Of a stretch of 64,000 nt of DNA, positions 34,272 through 42,970 are shown in pieces. The notes beneath the pieces are model-generated. The model was not told where the DNA came from and did no database searches. It saw only the letters and a program-made list of their open reading frames with translations. The position numbers and the translations under genes are program-made. Location: contig JACKBQ010000002.1 of the NCBI GenBank assembly GCA_020634455.1, forward strand, positions 1,054,001-1,118,000, given 5' to 3'. The first letter of the stretch is position 1; every line of letters begins with the position of its first letter. The DNA comes from Ardenticatenaceae bacterium (lineage in GTDB: Bacteria; Chloroflexota; Anaerolineae; Promineifilales; Promineifilaceae).

Positions 34272-35718
34272 ATATTTGCTGCTTTCCATTGCGCTGCCTG
34301 GTGTTGGCATTTTGGCTTCTGCGGCGGCTGCGGAAGCAACTGGATCGGCTGTTAGCGCCTTGCTGGTGGCGCTGGTGGTTATTATTTTGTTAGTGTTGCT
34401 GAATGGCCTGTTTGTGATGGCCGAATTCTCGATTATTGGCGTGCGCCCCACCCAGCTAGAGCAAATGGTGGATGAAGGTGTCAGCCGTGCCCAGGGTGTG
34501 CTGGACATTGTTGAATCGCGCCAAAAGCAAGATCAATACATTGCCACTGCCCAGCTAGGCATCACCATCGCTTCACTTGGTTTGGCCATGTACGGCGAGC
34601 CGCAAATTGCTCATTTTATTGAGCCTTACCTGGAAAAATTGTGGTTTGAGCCGTCCATTGAGCTGGTTGAGAGTATTGGGTACCTCATTGCTTTGGGGCT
34701 TCTCACCTATTTGCACGTGGTTGTGGGGGAGATGGTGCCCAAATCATTAGCGCTTTCTGATGCACCGCGTATGGTGCTGCTGTTGAGTCGCCCGATGTCG
34801 GTAGCTCGTTGGATTTTGAGCCTGCCGGTGAAAATCTTGAACCGGGTTGGTGTGGGGATGTTGAAATTGTTTCGGGTGCCCCCTGCTGAAGGACATGAGC
34901 GGGTGCTTTCGGCTGAGGAGCTGGAATTGATTGTGACGGAAAGCACCGAAGGCGGTCTGCTAAACGAGGAAGAGCAGGAGATGATTCTGAACATCTTCGA
35001 TTTTAGCGACCGTACAGTTTCACAGGTGATGACGCCGCGCACCAAGGTGGAAGCGCTGCCGCTGGATGTATCGCGAAAGGAAATCTTAAAGATTGTTACT
35101 GAAAGTCGGCATAGTCGGTTCCCGGTTTACGATGGCGATCGTGATCACATTGTGGGGATTTTGCACCTGAAGGATTTGGTGAAGCAAACGCTGCGCCCGG
35201 AAAGCCGATTTGATTTGCGCCTGATATTACGCTCTGCGCCAGCTGTGCCGGAAGATTTGCCAGTACAAACGCTTTTGGCGGCGTTCAAGCGGCAAAAGCT
35301 GCACATGGCCATTGTGCTGGATGAGTTTGGCGGCATGGATGGCATTGTGACGCTGGAAGATTTAGTAGAAGAGGTTGTGGGTGAAGTGCGGGATGAATTC
35401 GATGTGGAAAAGGAGCCATACGTTGAGCTTGGGCCTGGTCTCATCGAAGCTGAGGGCGAATATTTGGTAGACGATTTTGATGACGGTTTTTGGGGCGAGG
35501 AAGAGGATTTGCCAGATGTGGAGACGGTTGGGGGGTTGGTTATCTCTAAGTTGGGCCGCCCGCCTATCGTTGGGGATGAGGTTGTTTATAACGATAAGAT
35601 TCATATTCGTGTTTTGGCAGTAGAGGGACGAGCTGTGTCGCGCGTTTTGGTGGAGTATCCAGACCCAAACAAGCTGGTTGATGAGGTGGATACGGCCGTT
35701 CCTCCCGAAGCTGATTAA
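34264..35718 (+). CDS. Second CNNM/CorC-type membrane protein
   Basis: A 484-residue paralogue of the preceding gene. It has an extra N-terminal hydrophobic helix, DUF21 (about 35-230), two CBS motifs (about 265-385; VMTPRTKVEALP, SRHSRFPVYDGDRDHIVGILHLKDLV in parts) and a CorC/HlyC end. Its ATG at 34264 lies inside the end of the upstream gene (8-base overlap), so the two are translationally coupled. Tandem pairs suggest a heterodimer, as CNNM proteins dimerise through their CBS domains. Confidence 0.87.
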   Translation: MTKYLLLSIALPGVGILASAAAAEATGSAVSALLVALVVIILLVLLNGLFVMAEFSIIGVRPTQLEQMVDEGVSRAQGVLDIVESRQKQDQYIATAQLGITIASLGLAMYGEPQIAHFIEPYLEKLWFEPSIELVESIGYLIALGLLTYLHVVVGEMVPKSLALSDAPRMVLLLSRPMSVARWILSLPVKILNRVGVGMLKLFRVPPAEGHERVLSAEELELIVTESTEGGLLNEEEQEMILNIFDFSDRTVSQVMTPRTKVEALPLDVSRKEILKIVTESRHSRFPVYDGDRDHIVGILHLKDLVKQTLRPESRFDLRLILRSAPAVPEDLPVQTLLAAFKRQKLHMAIVLDEFGGMDGIVTLEDLVEEVVGEVRDEFDVEKEPYVELGPGLIEAEGEYLVDDFDDGFWGEEEDLPDVETVGGLVISKLGRPPIVGDEVVYNDKIHIRVLAVEGRAVSRVLVEYPDPNKLVDEVDTAVPPEAD

Positions 35719-35740
35719 TCGAACGAAAAAGGAGAATGTT

Positions 35741-36127
35741 GTGGATTTTCTACGTACCATTCATGGTGAAGTGCGCTGGTTGGTAGCTATTGTGGCCTTG
35801 ATAGTCATTGTAAAATTTGCCATTGGTCTGATCCAAAAATCAGAATACAAATCTATGGATCGCGGTTTGATGTCTGGCCTGGTTGGTTTGATAGACATCA
35901 ACTTTGTACTGGGGCTGATTTTGCTGATTGGCCTGGGGTTTGATAGCCAGGTGCGGCTGGAACATGCCGGCACGATGTTTGTGGCGGTTGTGCTAGCCCA
36001 TAGCAACGCGGCCTGGCGCAAATCTGAGGATAGCGCAAAAAAGTTCCGTAATAATTTGATTTTGGTGCTGGTTGTTTTGGCGCTGGTATTTATGGGCGTT
36101 ACGCGCCTTCGGGGCGGCTTCTTCTAA
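35741..36127 (+). CDS. Small integral membrane protein (4 helices)
   Basis: A 128-residue protein with about four hydrophobic segments (15-33, 48-66, 75-90, 108-125) and basic ends. The start is GTG 35741 with AAGGAG 6 bases upstream. It follows the CNNM pair by 22 bases and probably belongs to the same operon. I do not recognise a named family. Confidence 0.7.
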   Translation: MDFLRTIHGEVRWLVAIVALIVIVKFAIGLIQKSEYKSMDRGLMSGLVGLIDINFVLGLILLIGLGFDSQVRLEHAGTMFVAVVLAHSNAAWRKSEDSAKKFRNNLILVLVVLALVFMGVTRLRGGFF

Positions 36128-36134
36128 AATTATT

Positions 36135-36196
36135 CCGCTGAGTGCGCAGAGACCGTAGAGATAAAAAAAACTCCGTGAACTCTGCGACCTCAGCGG
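36135..36196. repeat. CCGCTGAG...CTCAGCGG hairpin repeat
   Basis: Variant of the CCACAGAGG/CTCTGTGG family between two convergent genes; probable bidirectional terminator. Confidence 0.7.
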
Positions 36197-36220
36197 TAAA
36201 AATCCTCGCTGGTTTATTCC

Positions 36221-37726
36221 CTACAGTTCGTAAATTTGGCTAAATTTGTGGGTGACGTAGCGCATGAATGGTTCGTGCGTTAGCGGGCCTCCGGTTATTT
36301 GGTGGACAAGTTCGGCGGGGGTGAATTTACGGCCGTACTGATGAATATTCTCTCGCAGCCAGGCAACCAAAGCAGTCGTCACACCCTGGGCCATTTCTTC
36401 AGCGATGGTGGGATTTTGGGAAACGGCCGTTTCATAAAACTGGGCTGCATACAAGTTGCCCAACGCATATGTGGGGAAGTAGCCAAAGCCCGGTCGCGAC
36501 CAATGCACATCCTGCAAACAGCCTTCTGTGTCTGTGGGGGGTACAACCCCAAGCAGCTCCTGCATCTTGTCATTCCACGCCGCCGGGAGGTCTGCAACTG
36601 CGAGATCATTGTTGAGCATCGCTTGCTCCAACTCAAAGCGCAAAATGATGTGGAAATTATAGGTTAGCTCGTCGGCCTCGACGCGAATGTAGGAAGGTTG
36701 CACTTTGTTGACGGCGCGGTAGAAGGCCATCACGTCGTGCCCGCCTAGCTGGGTGGGGAACAACTCTTGCAGCTTGGGATAGTGCGCCTGCCAAAAGCCC
36801 AGGCTGCGCCCCACTACATTTTCCATCATTCGGGATTGGGATTCGTGAATACCGCTAGAAGTACCCCGCGCCAGCGGTGTGCGGGCCAGGTCTGGGTGAG
36901 TACCCTGCTCGTACATGGCGTGGCCCGATTCGTGCAGCGTGCCAAACAGGGATGGATTCAAGAAGTCAGGGTACCAGCGGGTGGTGATGCGGGCGTCGTC
37001 ACGGCTAAAGCTGGTGGCAAACGGATGCACCACTGTGCCAAGATGTCCCCGGCTAAAATCGTAACCGATGGCGTCGGCGATGTGGTGAGCAAACGCTTGT
37101 TGTTGGGCGATGGGGAAGGGTTGGTGTACCAGGCTGTCATCTACTGGTGTGCCTCGTTCTACGATGGCTTGTCGCAGTGGAATCAGAGCCTCCTTGACGG
37201 CGTTAAAGATGGCCCGCACTTCGGCCGTTTTCATTCCGTGTTCAAAATTGTCCAGCAGCGGGTCATACTTTTCATCTTCGTAGCCGTACAGTTCGGCCAT
37301 TTCCTGTACGAGCTTAACCACCTCAACCAGATGTGGCTGGAAGTGGGCAAAATTGTTCGTTTGGCGGGCTTCCACCCAGGCGGGATGTGCCTTGCCACTG
37401 ACTTCGCTGATGCGCTGCACAAACTCATCGGACATGAGGCGGGATTCGGCGTAACTGCGGCGCAGGTAGCGGATGAGGCTGGCTTCGTTGCTGTCGTAGG
37501 GGGCGTCTTGCAGGTCGGCAGCGGCCGTTTCAATCAGTTCGCCCATTTCATCTGAAGTGAACATGGCGTGGCTCAAGCGGCGCAGGGTGGTCATTTGCTG
37601 AATGCGAGCCTGAGTGCCAGCCTTGGGCATGTTGGTTTCCTTGTCCCAACTGAGAACGGCCGTTGCCTTGTTGATATCGTGAATTTCGTAAACTTTTGCC
37701 AGTAATTTTTGATACGTTGAACTCAT
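36221..37726 (-). CDS. M32-family carboxypeptidase (thermostable carboxypeptidase 1-like)
   Basis: A 501-residue cytosolic zinc metallocarboxypeptidase. The HExxH zinc motif reads HESGH in LFGTLHESGHAMYEQG, and further M32 blocks are FLNPSLFGTLHE, GTSSGIHESQSRMMENVVGRS (in parts) and DEL-T-YNFHIILRFELE. The length matches the family. The start at ATG 37726 is acceptable, with AAAGGAC nearby. It removes C-terminal residues from peptides, broad specificity except Pro. Confidence 0.93.
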   Translation of the reverse strand: MSSTYQKLLAKVYEIHDINKATAVLSWDKETNMPKAGTQARIQQMTTLRRLSHAMFTSDEMGELIETAAADLQDAPYDSNEASLIRYLRRSYAESRLMSDEFVQRISEVSGKAHPAWVEARQTNNFAHFQPHLVEVVKLVQEMAELYGYEDEKYDPLLDNFEHGMKTAEVRAIFNAVKEALIPLRQAIVERGTPVDDSLVHQPFPIAQQQAFAHHIADAIGYDFSRGHLGTVVHPFATSFSRDDARITTRWYPDFLNPSLFGTLHESGHAMYEQGTHPDLARTPLARGTSSGIHESQSRMMENVVGRSLGFWQAHYPKLQELFPTQLGGHDVMAFYRAVNKVQPSYIRVEADELTYNFHIILRFELEQAMLNNDLAVADLPAAWNDKMQELLGVVPPTDTEGCLQDVHWSRPGFGYFPTYALGNLYAAQFYETAVSQNPTIAEEMAQGVTTALVAWLRENIHQYGRKFTPAELVHQITGGPLTHEPFMRYVTHKFSQIYEL

Positions 37727-37868
37727 GTGAACCGTCCTTTGGGAAAATATAAGTGGAGTTTAGCGAATAAAGGTCATTTATCCAAAGGGCATGCGTTTAA
37801 AGCGGCCGTTCGGTACATGGCCTCTATGTGAGTTCCAAAACTGATACGAAGACGATATACTTGTGTGC

Positions 37869-39320
37869 ATGTATTCAACAGCATCGAAGATTAAGACTGC
37901 CATTTGGTGGATTCGCCGAGATTTACGCCTGACAGACAACCAGGCACTGGCGGCAGCGATTGCTGCTGCCGAGCAGGTGATTCCACTGTTTATCGTTGAT
38001 CCCTTTTTTGAGAATTCAGACTACGTTGGCGACAAGCGGCGTGCTTTTCTGTGGACCGGTTTGCGCCAGTTGGATGTGGATTTGCGTCAGCGAGGCAGTC
38101 GGTTGGTGGTGCGATTCGGCCGTCCCCAACAAATCCTCACCCAACTTATAGCCGAAAGCGGCGCAGAAGCCATTTTTGCCGAGGAAGATTTCACCAGCTA
38201 CGCACGCCGCCGCGACCAGCAGATTGCCCAAACGCTGCCGCTCACCCTGACGGCTGGCGTGGTGGTGCATCCGCCCGGCACGGTGCTCAAGCCCGATGGC
38301 GATCCGTACATCGTGTTTACCCCGTTCAAGAAGAAGGCATGGCTGGAACGGCCGTTGCCCAAACCATCAGACATCCTGCCCGCGCCCAACAAAATCAACA
38401 CGCCTGACGACACCAACTCCCAAGAAATCCCCGCCAAGCCAGAACTGCCAGAGGGTGTGCCCTTTAAACCGGGCGAAGCGGAGGCGCAGCGCCGTCTGCA
38501 AGCGTTTGCCCAGGATGCAATTGACCAGTATGCGCAAGATCGTGACATGGTGGCCCTGGATGGCACCTCGCAGCTGTCGCCGTACCTGCGTTTTGGCATG
38601 ATTTCGGCACGGCAGGCAGTGGTAACGGCCGTTTCCTGCCACGACAACGCCCCCGACAAAGACGCCCGCAAAGGGGCCGACACCTGGCTCAGCGAACTCA
38701 TCTGGCGCGAGTTTTACGTGCACATCATGTATCATTTTCCGCACGTGCTTGAGCGCAGTTTTCGGCCAGAGTATGATGAGATTGTGTGGCGCAACAGAGA
38801 GAAGGAGTTTGAGGCGTGGGGGAACGGCCGTACCGGCTACCCCCTCGTCGATGCTGCCATGCGCCAGCTCGCCACCAGCGGTTGGATGCACAACCGCGCC
38901 CGCATGATCGTCGCCTCATTTTTGGTGAAGGATTTGCTGATTGATTGGCGTTGGGGTGAAAAATTTTTCCTGCAGCATCTGGTGGATGGCGATCCGGCGG
39001 CCAATAATGGCGGCTGGCAGTGGACGGCTGGCACAGGCACGGACGCAGCACCATATTTTCGCATATTCAACCCAATCTCGCAGTCCAAAAAGTTTGATCC
39101 TAGAGGTGAATTTATTCGCCGCTGGGTGCCGGAGCTAGCCAACGTGCCCAACGACTACATCCACGAGCCGTGGCTAATGCCGCCGCTGGTGCAAAAATCC
39201 GCCAACTGCCGGATTGGTAGTGAGTATCCAGCTCCCATCGTGGACCACGCTGAAGCCCGCGACTGGACGCTGGCCGCTTACAAAAACGCCCGCGAAGCCG
39301 ATCCCCGCCAGGATGCTTAG
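37869..39320 (+). CDS. Deoxyribodipyrimidine photolyase/cryptochrome
   Basis: A 483-residue light-driven DNA repair enzyme of the class I photolyase family. The N-terminal Rossmann-type antenna domain has WWIRRDLRLTDNQAL at residues 10-24. The FAD-binding C-terminal half has the markers WRGEF-like WREFYVHIMYHFP, GRTGYPLVDAAMRQL, WMHNRARMIVASFLVKDLLIDWR (in parts), GDPAANNGGWQW and YFRIFNP. The start is ATG 37869; the GTG two codons upstream is possible. The antenna cofactor cannot be told from sequence. Confidence 0.92.
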   Translation: MYSTASKIKTAIWWIRRDLRLTDNQALAAAIAAAEQVIPLFIVDPFFENSDYVGDKRRAFLWTGLRQLDVDLRQRGSRLVVRFGRPQQILTQLIAESGAEAIFAEEDFTSYARRRDQQIAQTLPLTLTAGVVVHPPGTVLKPDGDPYIVFTPFKKKAWLERPLPKPSDILPAPNKINTPDDTNSQEIPAKPELPEGVPFKPGEAEAQRRLQAFAQDAIDQYAQDRDMVALDGTSQLSPYLRFGMISARQAVVTAVSCHDNAPDKDARKGADTWLSELIWREFYVHIMYHFPHVLERSFRPEYDEIVWRNREKEFEAWGNGRTGYPLVDAAMRQLATSGWMHNRARMIVASFLVKDLLIDWRWGEKFFLQHLVDGDPAANNGGWQWTAGTGTDAAPYFRIFNPISQSKKFDPRGEFIRRWVPELANVPNDYIHEPWLMPPLVQKSANCRIGSEYPAPIVDHAEARDWTLAAYKNAREADPRQDA

Positions 39321-39332
39321 TCTTTGTCTTTT

Positions 39333-39478
39333 GCCACAGAGGGCACAGAGAATTAAGAGATTTCTGAAAATTGTCATTCTGAGTGAAACGAAGAATCCCA
39401 ATCGACCTTGCCTGACAAAATTATCTCGTTAGCAACTTCGGCTTGGCGGGGATGCTTCACTTTGTTCAGCATGACAAT
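39333..39478. repeat. GCCACAGAGGGCACAGAG element plus TGTCATTCTGAGTGAAACG element
   Basis: Two repeat types are side by side. The second begins TGTCATTCTGAG at 39374 and ends CAGCATGACA at about 39478, the well-known TGTCATTCTGAGC-type environmental repeat. A second copy of that type lies at 61487. Confidence 0.65.
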
Positions 39479-39485
39479 TGCGAGT

Positions 39486-39983
39486 TTATAGCAGAAACAA
39501 AAGCACAATTTGGGGCAAAAGAGCACCCGCTTCGGGGACGCGATACTGCCAGCCCAGCACTTCCAGCATAATGTAATCCGCAATGGCCCACAGGCCAAAA
39601 CAGCCAATCGAGAAGAAGATAATGGCGATAGCGATGGCTATCAGCAGGCAGCCTTGTCCGCACCCAAGGCGGCGGGCGGTGCGCTGGAGACGAGAGTTTT
39701 CAGTGGTTGGTTGGGCTGATGGCTGGTTTGTTAGTGGCTGGTTTTCAGATTGCTGTGGGGGTGGTTCCAGGGGAGGGGCGTCGCCCGATTCAATTTCGCC
39801 ACGGCCGCGACAGCCGTAGGCGGCACATTTGTTGCCGTTGGCTCGCCAGCAGTGCGTGTGGTGGCGGCTGCCGTCATCTGGGCAAACGATGACCTCATCC
39901 CCTGGCGCAAACGGATTCTTGCAGAGGGCGCACTCTTCGCCCAAAAATGGGGATTGCTTGGTGATGGTGACGGGAGAGAGCAT
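39486..39983 (-). CDS. Membrane-anchored RING-like treble-clef protein (candidate E3)
   Basis: A 165-residue protein. Residues 16-60 hold a zinc-ligand pattern Cys18-x2-Cys21...Cys34...His41/His44-Cys45...Cys53...Cys58, matching prokaryotic RING family 1 style (CALCKNPFAPGDEVIVCP, HHTHCW, CAAYGC). A Pro/Gln-rich linker (65-95) is followed by one or two membrane helices (about 108-140). In a cluster with E1, E2, Ubl and JAB genes, a ubiquitin-ligase-like role at the membrane is the natural hypothesis. It is the last gene of the run, 52 bases after the other RING-like gene. A zinc-ribbon scaffold without ligase activity cannot be excluded. Confidence 0.7.
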   Translation of the reverse strand: MLSPVTITKQSPFLGEECALCKNPFAPGDEVIVCPDDGSRHHTHCWRANGNKCAAYGCRGRGEIESGDAPPLEPPPQQSENQPLTNQPSAQPTTENSRLQRTARRLGCGQGCLLIAIAIAIIFFSIGCFGLWAIADYIMLEVLGWQYRVPEAGALLPQIVLLFLL

Positions 39984-39985
39984 GA

Positions 39986-40035
39986 GGAATGAGACTGGAG
40001 ATTGGAGATTTAGTCTCTAGTCTCCAATCTCCCTA
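39986..40035. repeat. GAGACTGGAGATTGGAGATT inverted repeat
   Basis: Arms GAGACTGGAGATTGGAGA and TCTCCAATCTCC between the two RING-like genes; family members lie at 43494 and 59413, and in frame at 46207-46256. Confidence 0.7.
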
Positions 40036-40470
40036 TTAACCAATGCGTATTTGGTCCAAGAGCCACTGGAACAGACGGCGCAGTAAGCTGGGACGCCGCA
40101 ACTGTTCGACCTGACGGCGCTGTTGCTCTTTGAGCTGTTTGGTTTGTTGGCTGGAACGGCCGTTTACCGACGGCTTTGGTAAATCTGTGTACTTGATGCT
40201 AAGCACCGGGCTGGTGGGCACCCCGTGTACCTTGAACCTGTCATGACCGCAGCCGAGCACGGCGCATTTGCCGCCGCCCAATTCCCAGCACGTTTTGTGA
40301 TACAGCGTGCCGCACTTGGCGCACACCACTGGCTGCAAATCTGGGTCTTCCACAAACTTTTCCACCGGATTGGTGCAAATGGGGCAATGCAGGCTCAGCT
40401 GGTTCGCTTCCTGAATGTCGTTATTCGTGATGGTGAGGGGGGGCATTTCCTGTTCGTCCATTTTGAGCAT
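40036..40470 (-). CDS. Soluble RING-like treble-clef protein (candidate E3 or adaptor)
   Basis: A 144-residue protein. An N-terminal segment PPLTITNNDIQEANQL (residues 10-25) leads into a zinc pattern CPIC...CAKC...H-x2-CW...C...GC (residues 29-74), again the RING/treble-clef style but with two CxxC pairs. The C-terminal part is basic, Gln/Arg-rich and helical. The PLTIT..D.Q.ANQ segment recurs in the linker of the unknown protein at 45360-46571, so the two may bind the same partner. The cluster context suggests ubiquitin-like transfer. ATG 40470 or 40461; no ribosome site is evident. Confidence 0.68.
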   Translation of the reverse strand: MLKMDEQEMPPLTITNNDIQEANQLSLHCPICTNPVEKFVEDPDLQPVVCAKCGTLYHKTCWELGGGKCAVLGCGHDRFKVHGVPTSPVLSIKYTDLPKPSVNGRSSQQTKQLKEQQRRQVEQLRRPSLLRRLFQWLLDQIRIG

Positions 40471-40475
40471 TATAG

Positions 40476-40560
40476 CAGAACGGTAATCGGTTAGCAGTAA
40501 TCGGTTATCGGTAAACCGTAAACCGTAATCGGCGATCTACCGACTACCGATTACCGACTT
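40476..40560. repeat. GGTAATCGGTTAGCAGTAATCGG repeat
   Basis: Iterated AATCGGTTA-type units with a mirrored CCGATTACCGACT arm in the spacer between the JAB gene and the RING-like gene. Confidence 0.65.
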
Positions 40561-41674
40561 ACCAACTCCCCGCTGCCCACTCTGGCCACTGAAAATTGTG
40601 GCGGGAAACTTGCGTTTTTTCGCGGTTCCAGCTGAAAAAGCCGCTGGTTTGGGCACGTGGGTCCAGCACAAAAGCAACGTGCCAGATTTGCGTGAAAAAG
40701 TTCTGGTGAATAAATAAATCCATCCCCGACAAAAAGATGCCGAAGCCGGGATGGGTGTGATACCAGCCAACGATAACGGCCGTTTCATCCGGGTACCGTT
40801 CGTGCAGCTTGTCGGTCATGTAACGCCAGCTTTCTGGTGTGTACGTGACGCTGGCCCCGTGCATTACCGTGTATTTGGCGATGATTGTGTCCAGGATGTG
40901 TACCCGGTAACGGCCGTCTGGCTGTTTTTCCGGGCGGGGGCCGATGAGCACCCCGGCCACCTCGCGGTTCAGGCTGCTAAGCGCGTGGGCCTGTGAAGCC
41001 CGCAGCGCCGGTTCCTCGATGGTGATGTCCACGGCAGCGGGCGTGGGATCGCCCACGGGTAGATGCCGCCCGGCGATGCGCACCCGCGCCCGGCTGGGCG
41101 CAATTACTGCGCCGCTGGTGGTGTCTGGTTGCGCTTCTACCTCTTCATGCACCGGCTCCGGCTCCGAAACGATGATGTTGTCTACGTCACCTTTGGTTTC
41201 GGCAACGGGTTCCGTCGGTTCTGGTTCGGGTTCAAGGGTAACGGCCGTTGCTTCCGCAATTTCTTCAACCGTTTCAACCGGTTCTGCTTCGATTTCCTCA
41301 GCAACATCATCTTCGACGATTTTTGCCTCAGGGATGGAAACGGCCGTTTCTACCACCATTTTGGCCAGCCATTCACGCGACGGCGCAACCGGTTCGCCCG
41401 CTGCGTCCACCACGTCCATCGCCATTTTGATCGTGCTGTCTTTCACCAGCTCCGCCAGCTTGATTTCGCGATAGACTTCCCAAACCTCAGCTTCCACCTG
41501 GTCGGCGAACGCTTGCAGTTCGGCCAAGGTGCATTCGTGCAGGGTTTTGTAGCTGCCGTCTACGGGCACCAGTTCGGTAGGCGTCAGGCGGATGTTGGCG
41601 GATACGGCCGTTTCTTGCCCCGGCAAATGTATTTGAATAATCGCCACATAGTGGGTTGTCGTTGTTTCGGTCAT
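40559..41674 (-). CDS. JAB/JAMM-domain isopeptidase with acidic linker
   Basis: A 371-residue protein (numbering from ATG 41674). Residues 1-110 are a mixed N-terminal domain, 115-180 a Glu/Val/Pro-rich acidic linker, and 215-371 a JAMM metalloprotease domain. All ligands are present: Glu238 in REVAGVLIG, H306-x-H308 in GWYHTHPG, Ser316 and Asp319 (HxHx7Sx2D). In ubiquitin-like systems such proteins process the Ubl or remove it from targets. A TTG four codons upstream with GGAGG 10 bases before it is another possible start; that GGAGG belongs to the paired palindrome. No membrane segment is seen. Confidence 0.85.
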   Translation of the reverse strand: MTETTTTHYVAIIQIHLPGQETAVSANIRLTPTELVPVDGSYKTLHECTLAELQAFADQVEAEVWEVYREIKLAELVKDSTIKMAMDVVDAAGEPVAPSREWLAKMVVETAVSIPEAKIVEDDVAEEIEAEPVETVEEIAEATAVTLEPEPEPTEPVAETKGDVDNIIVSEPEPVHEEVEAQPDTTSGAVIAPSRARVRIAGRHLPVGDPTPAAVDITIEEPALRASQAHALSSLNREVAGVLIGPRPEKQPDGRYRVHILDTIIAKYTVMHGASVTYTPESWRYMTDKLHERYPDETAVIVGWYHTHPGFGIFLSGMDLFIHQNFFTQIWHVAFVLDPRAQTSGFFSWNREKTQVSRHNFQWPEWAAGSW

Positions 41675-41693
41675 AAATAAGTCCAACTGCGCA

Positions 41694-41750
41694 AAACCTC
41701 CCGGAGGTTTCGCGCGGATGTTTGAAAAATTCAGGAACCTCCGGGAGGTT
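41694..41750. repeat. Paired palindrome AACCTCC(C)GGAGGTT, copy 2
   Basis: Two palindromes about 41 bases apart fill the spacer between the two JAB genes. The element ends 20 bases before the ATG at 41674 on the minus strand. Confidence 0.75.
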
Positions 41751-41752
41751 CG

Positions 41753-42970
41753 CTAGCCGCCAGCCACTAATTCGATTGAAATTTGGCAGCTTGGCATGTT
41801 CGGCAGCGGTATGTTTTGCCGATCAACGGCCGTTACCCGCAAATCGTACCAACCCAACGGCCGTTCACTCGTGTCCCAATTGAGCAGCAAGCCAAGGTCG
41901 GTTTGGCGGCGCTGTACGCCCGCCAGCTCCCACAGTTCAGCGCCAGCAGGGCGGAACTCTAGTTGGTAACGGGCGGCATCGGGTGAAACGGCCGTCCCAA
42001 AAATCGCCACATCGCCCCCACCTGCCACGCTGCTTTCCGTAATGGGAGCCAGGATGCGCAGATTGGGGTTGGGACAAACGGCCGCATTCAGCGACGTTTC
42101 ATCTGCCAGCGTGGCGACCACGCTTTCCAGACTGTTGATCTGCCCGTTGAGCGCCACCACCCAGCCAAAAAGCAAAAAAAACCCAATGACAAAGCCCAAA
42201 ATCCCCAGCATCGCCCCGTTGGAAATGGGCAGCGCATGGGACAGCCGGTACGAGGCAGATAGGAAGTCAGCTTCCTCGTTGTGGCCCTCGTAAGAAGCAT
42301 AAAACTGTTCGGTTTCCCGCGTGTGCCACACTTCGGTTTTGGCCACGCGCCAGGGCACGATTGGCTTCTCCTGCATGTCTAGCTGCTCAAAATAGCCGGG
42401 AATGGGCGCGAGACGGCCGTCTTGCCAGCCAAAATAGCTCGCTTCATTGCCTAACGGATCAACCACCAGCCCCACGTGCCAGGGCAGAGTAAAAGCGGCC
42501 GTATGCACCACCACATCGTCGCTGGAGTAAAAAACGCCCAGCCCAGGATGCGTGTGGAACCAGCCGACAATCTCCAAATCAGGGTGTTTTGCCGCTTTTT
42601 CGTGGTGAATCTGGCTCCAGGCGTCAGCGGTGAAGGTGAAATGGATCGGCCCGTGGTCGTCGTTGCGGGCGGGCAGGGCGGCAATCACTTCCACCAGCAT
42701 CTGCTCGCCGTCGCGGTAAGCGTGGCCTAACAGCACGCCGCCCAGCTCCGAGCGCAAATTGCTGATGCTGTGCGCCCGAATCTGGCTCAGCGCCTGCTGG
42801 CGATGGCTCACCACCACCTGATTGGCCGCCGGTTGCTGGCCGTGCAGATGGGCGTTGCGGGTCAGGTCGGTATACGGCCGTTCCGGCAAACTCTCAATTT
42901 CTGGCTGGCCAATCATCGGTTCGGGGTCGCGGGTGGAACGGCCGTTATAGGAAGTTGATGCCGAGTTCAT
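41753..42970 (-). CDS. Membrane-anchored JAB/JAMM isopeptidase
   Basis: A 405-residue protein. Residues 50-200 are a JAMM domain with Glu75 in SELGGVLLG, H139-x-H141 in GWFHTHPG, Ser149 and Asp152. Residues 251-274 are one membrane helix (GAMLGILGFVIGFFLLFGWV). Residues 300-405 are an Ig/Big-like beta domain presumably outside the cell. The catalytic domain should therefore face the cytoplasm. ATG 42970 lies inside the end of the E2 gene (26-base overlap) with GGAGG 9 bases upstream, so the two are translationally coupled. Coupling of an E2 to a membrane deconjugase suggests reactions at the membrane. Confidence 0.85.
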   Translation of the reverse strand: MNSASTSYNGRSTRDPEPMIGQPEIESLPERPYTDLTRNAHLHGQQPAANQVVVSHRQQALSQIRAHSISNLRSELGGVLLGHAYRDGEQMLVEVIAALPARNDDHGPIHFTFTADAWSQIHHEKAAKHPDLEIVGWFHTHPGLGVFYSSDDVVVHTAAFTLPWHVGLVVDPLGNEASYFGWQDGRLAPIPGYFEQLDMQEKPIVPWRVAKTEVWHTRETEQFYASYEGHNEEADFLSASYRLSHALPISNGAMLGILGFVIGFFLLFGWVVALNGQINSLESVVATLADETSLNAAVCPNPNLRILAPITESSVAGGGDVAIFGTAVSPDAARYQLEFRPAGAELWELAGVQRRQTDLGLLLNWDTSERPLGWYDLRVTAVDRQNIPLPNMPSCQISIELVAGG

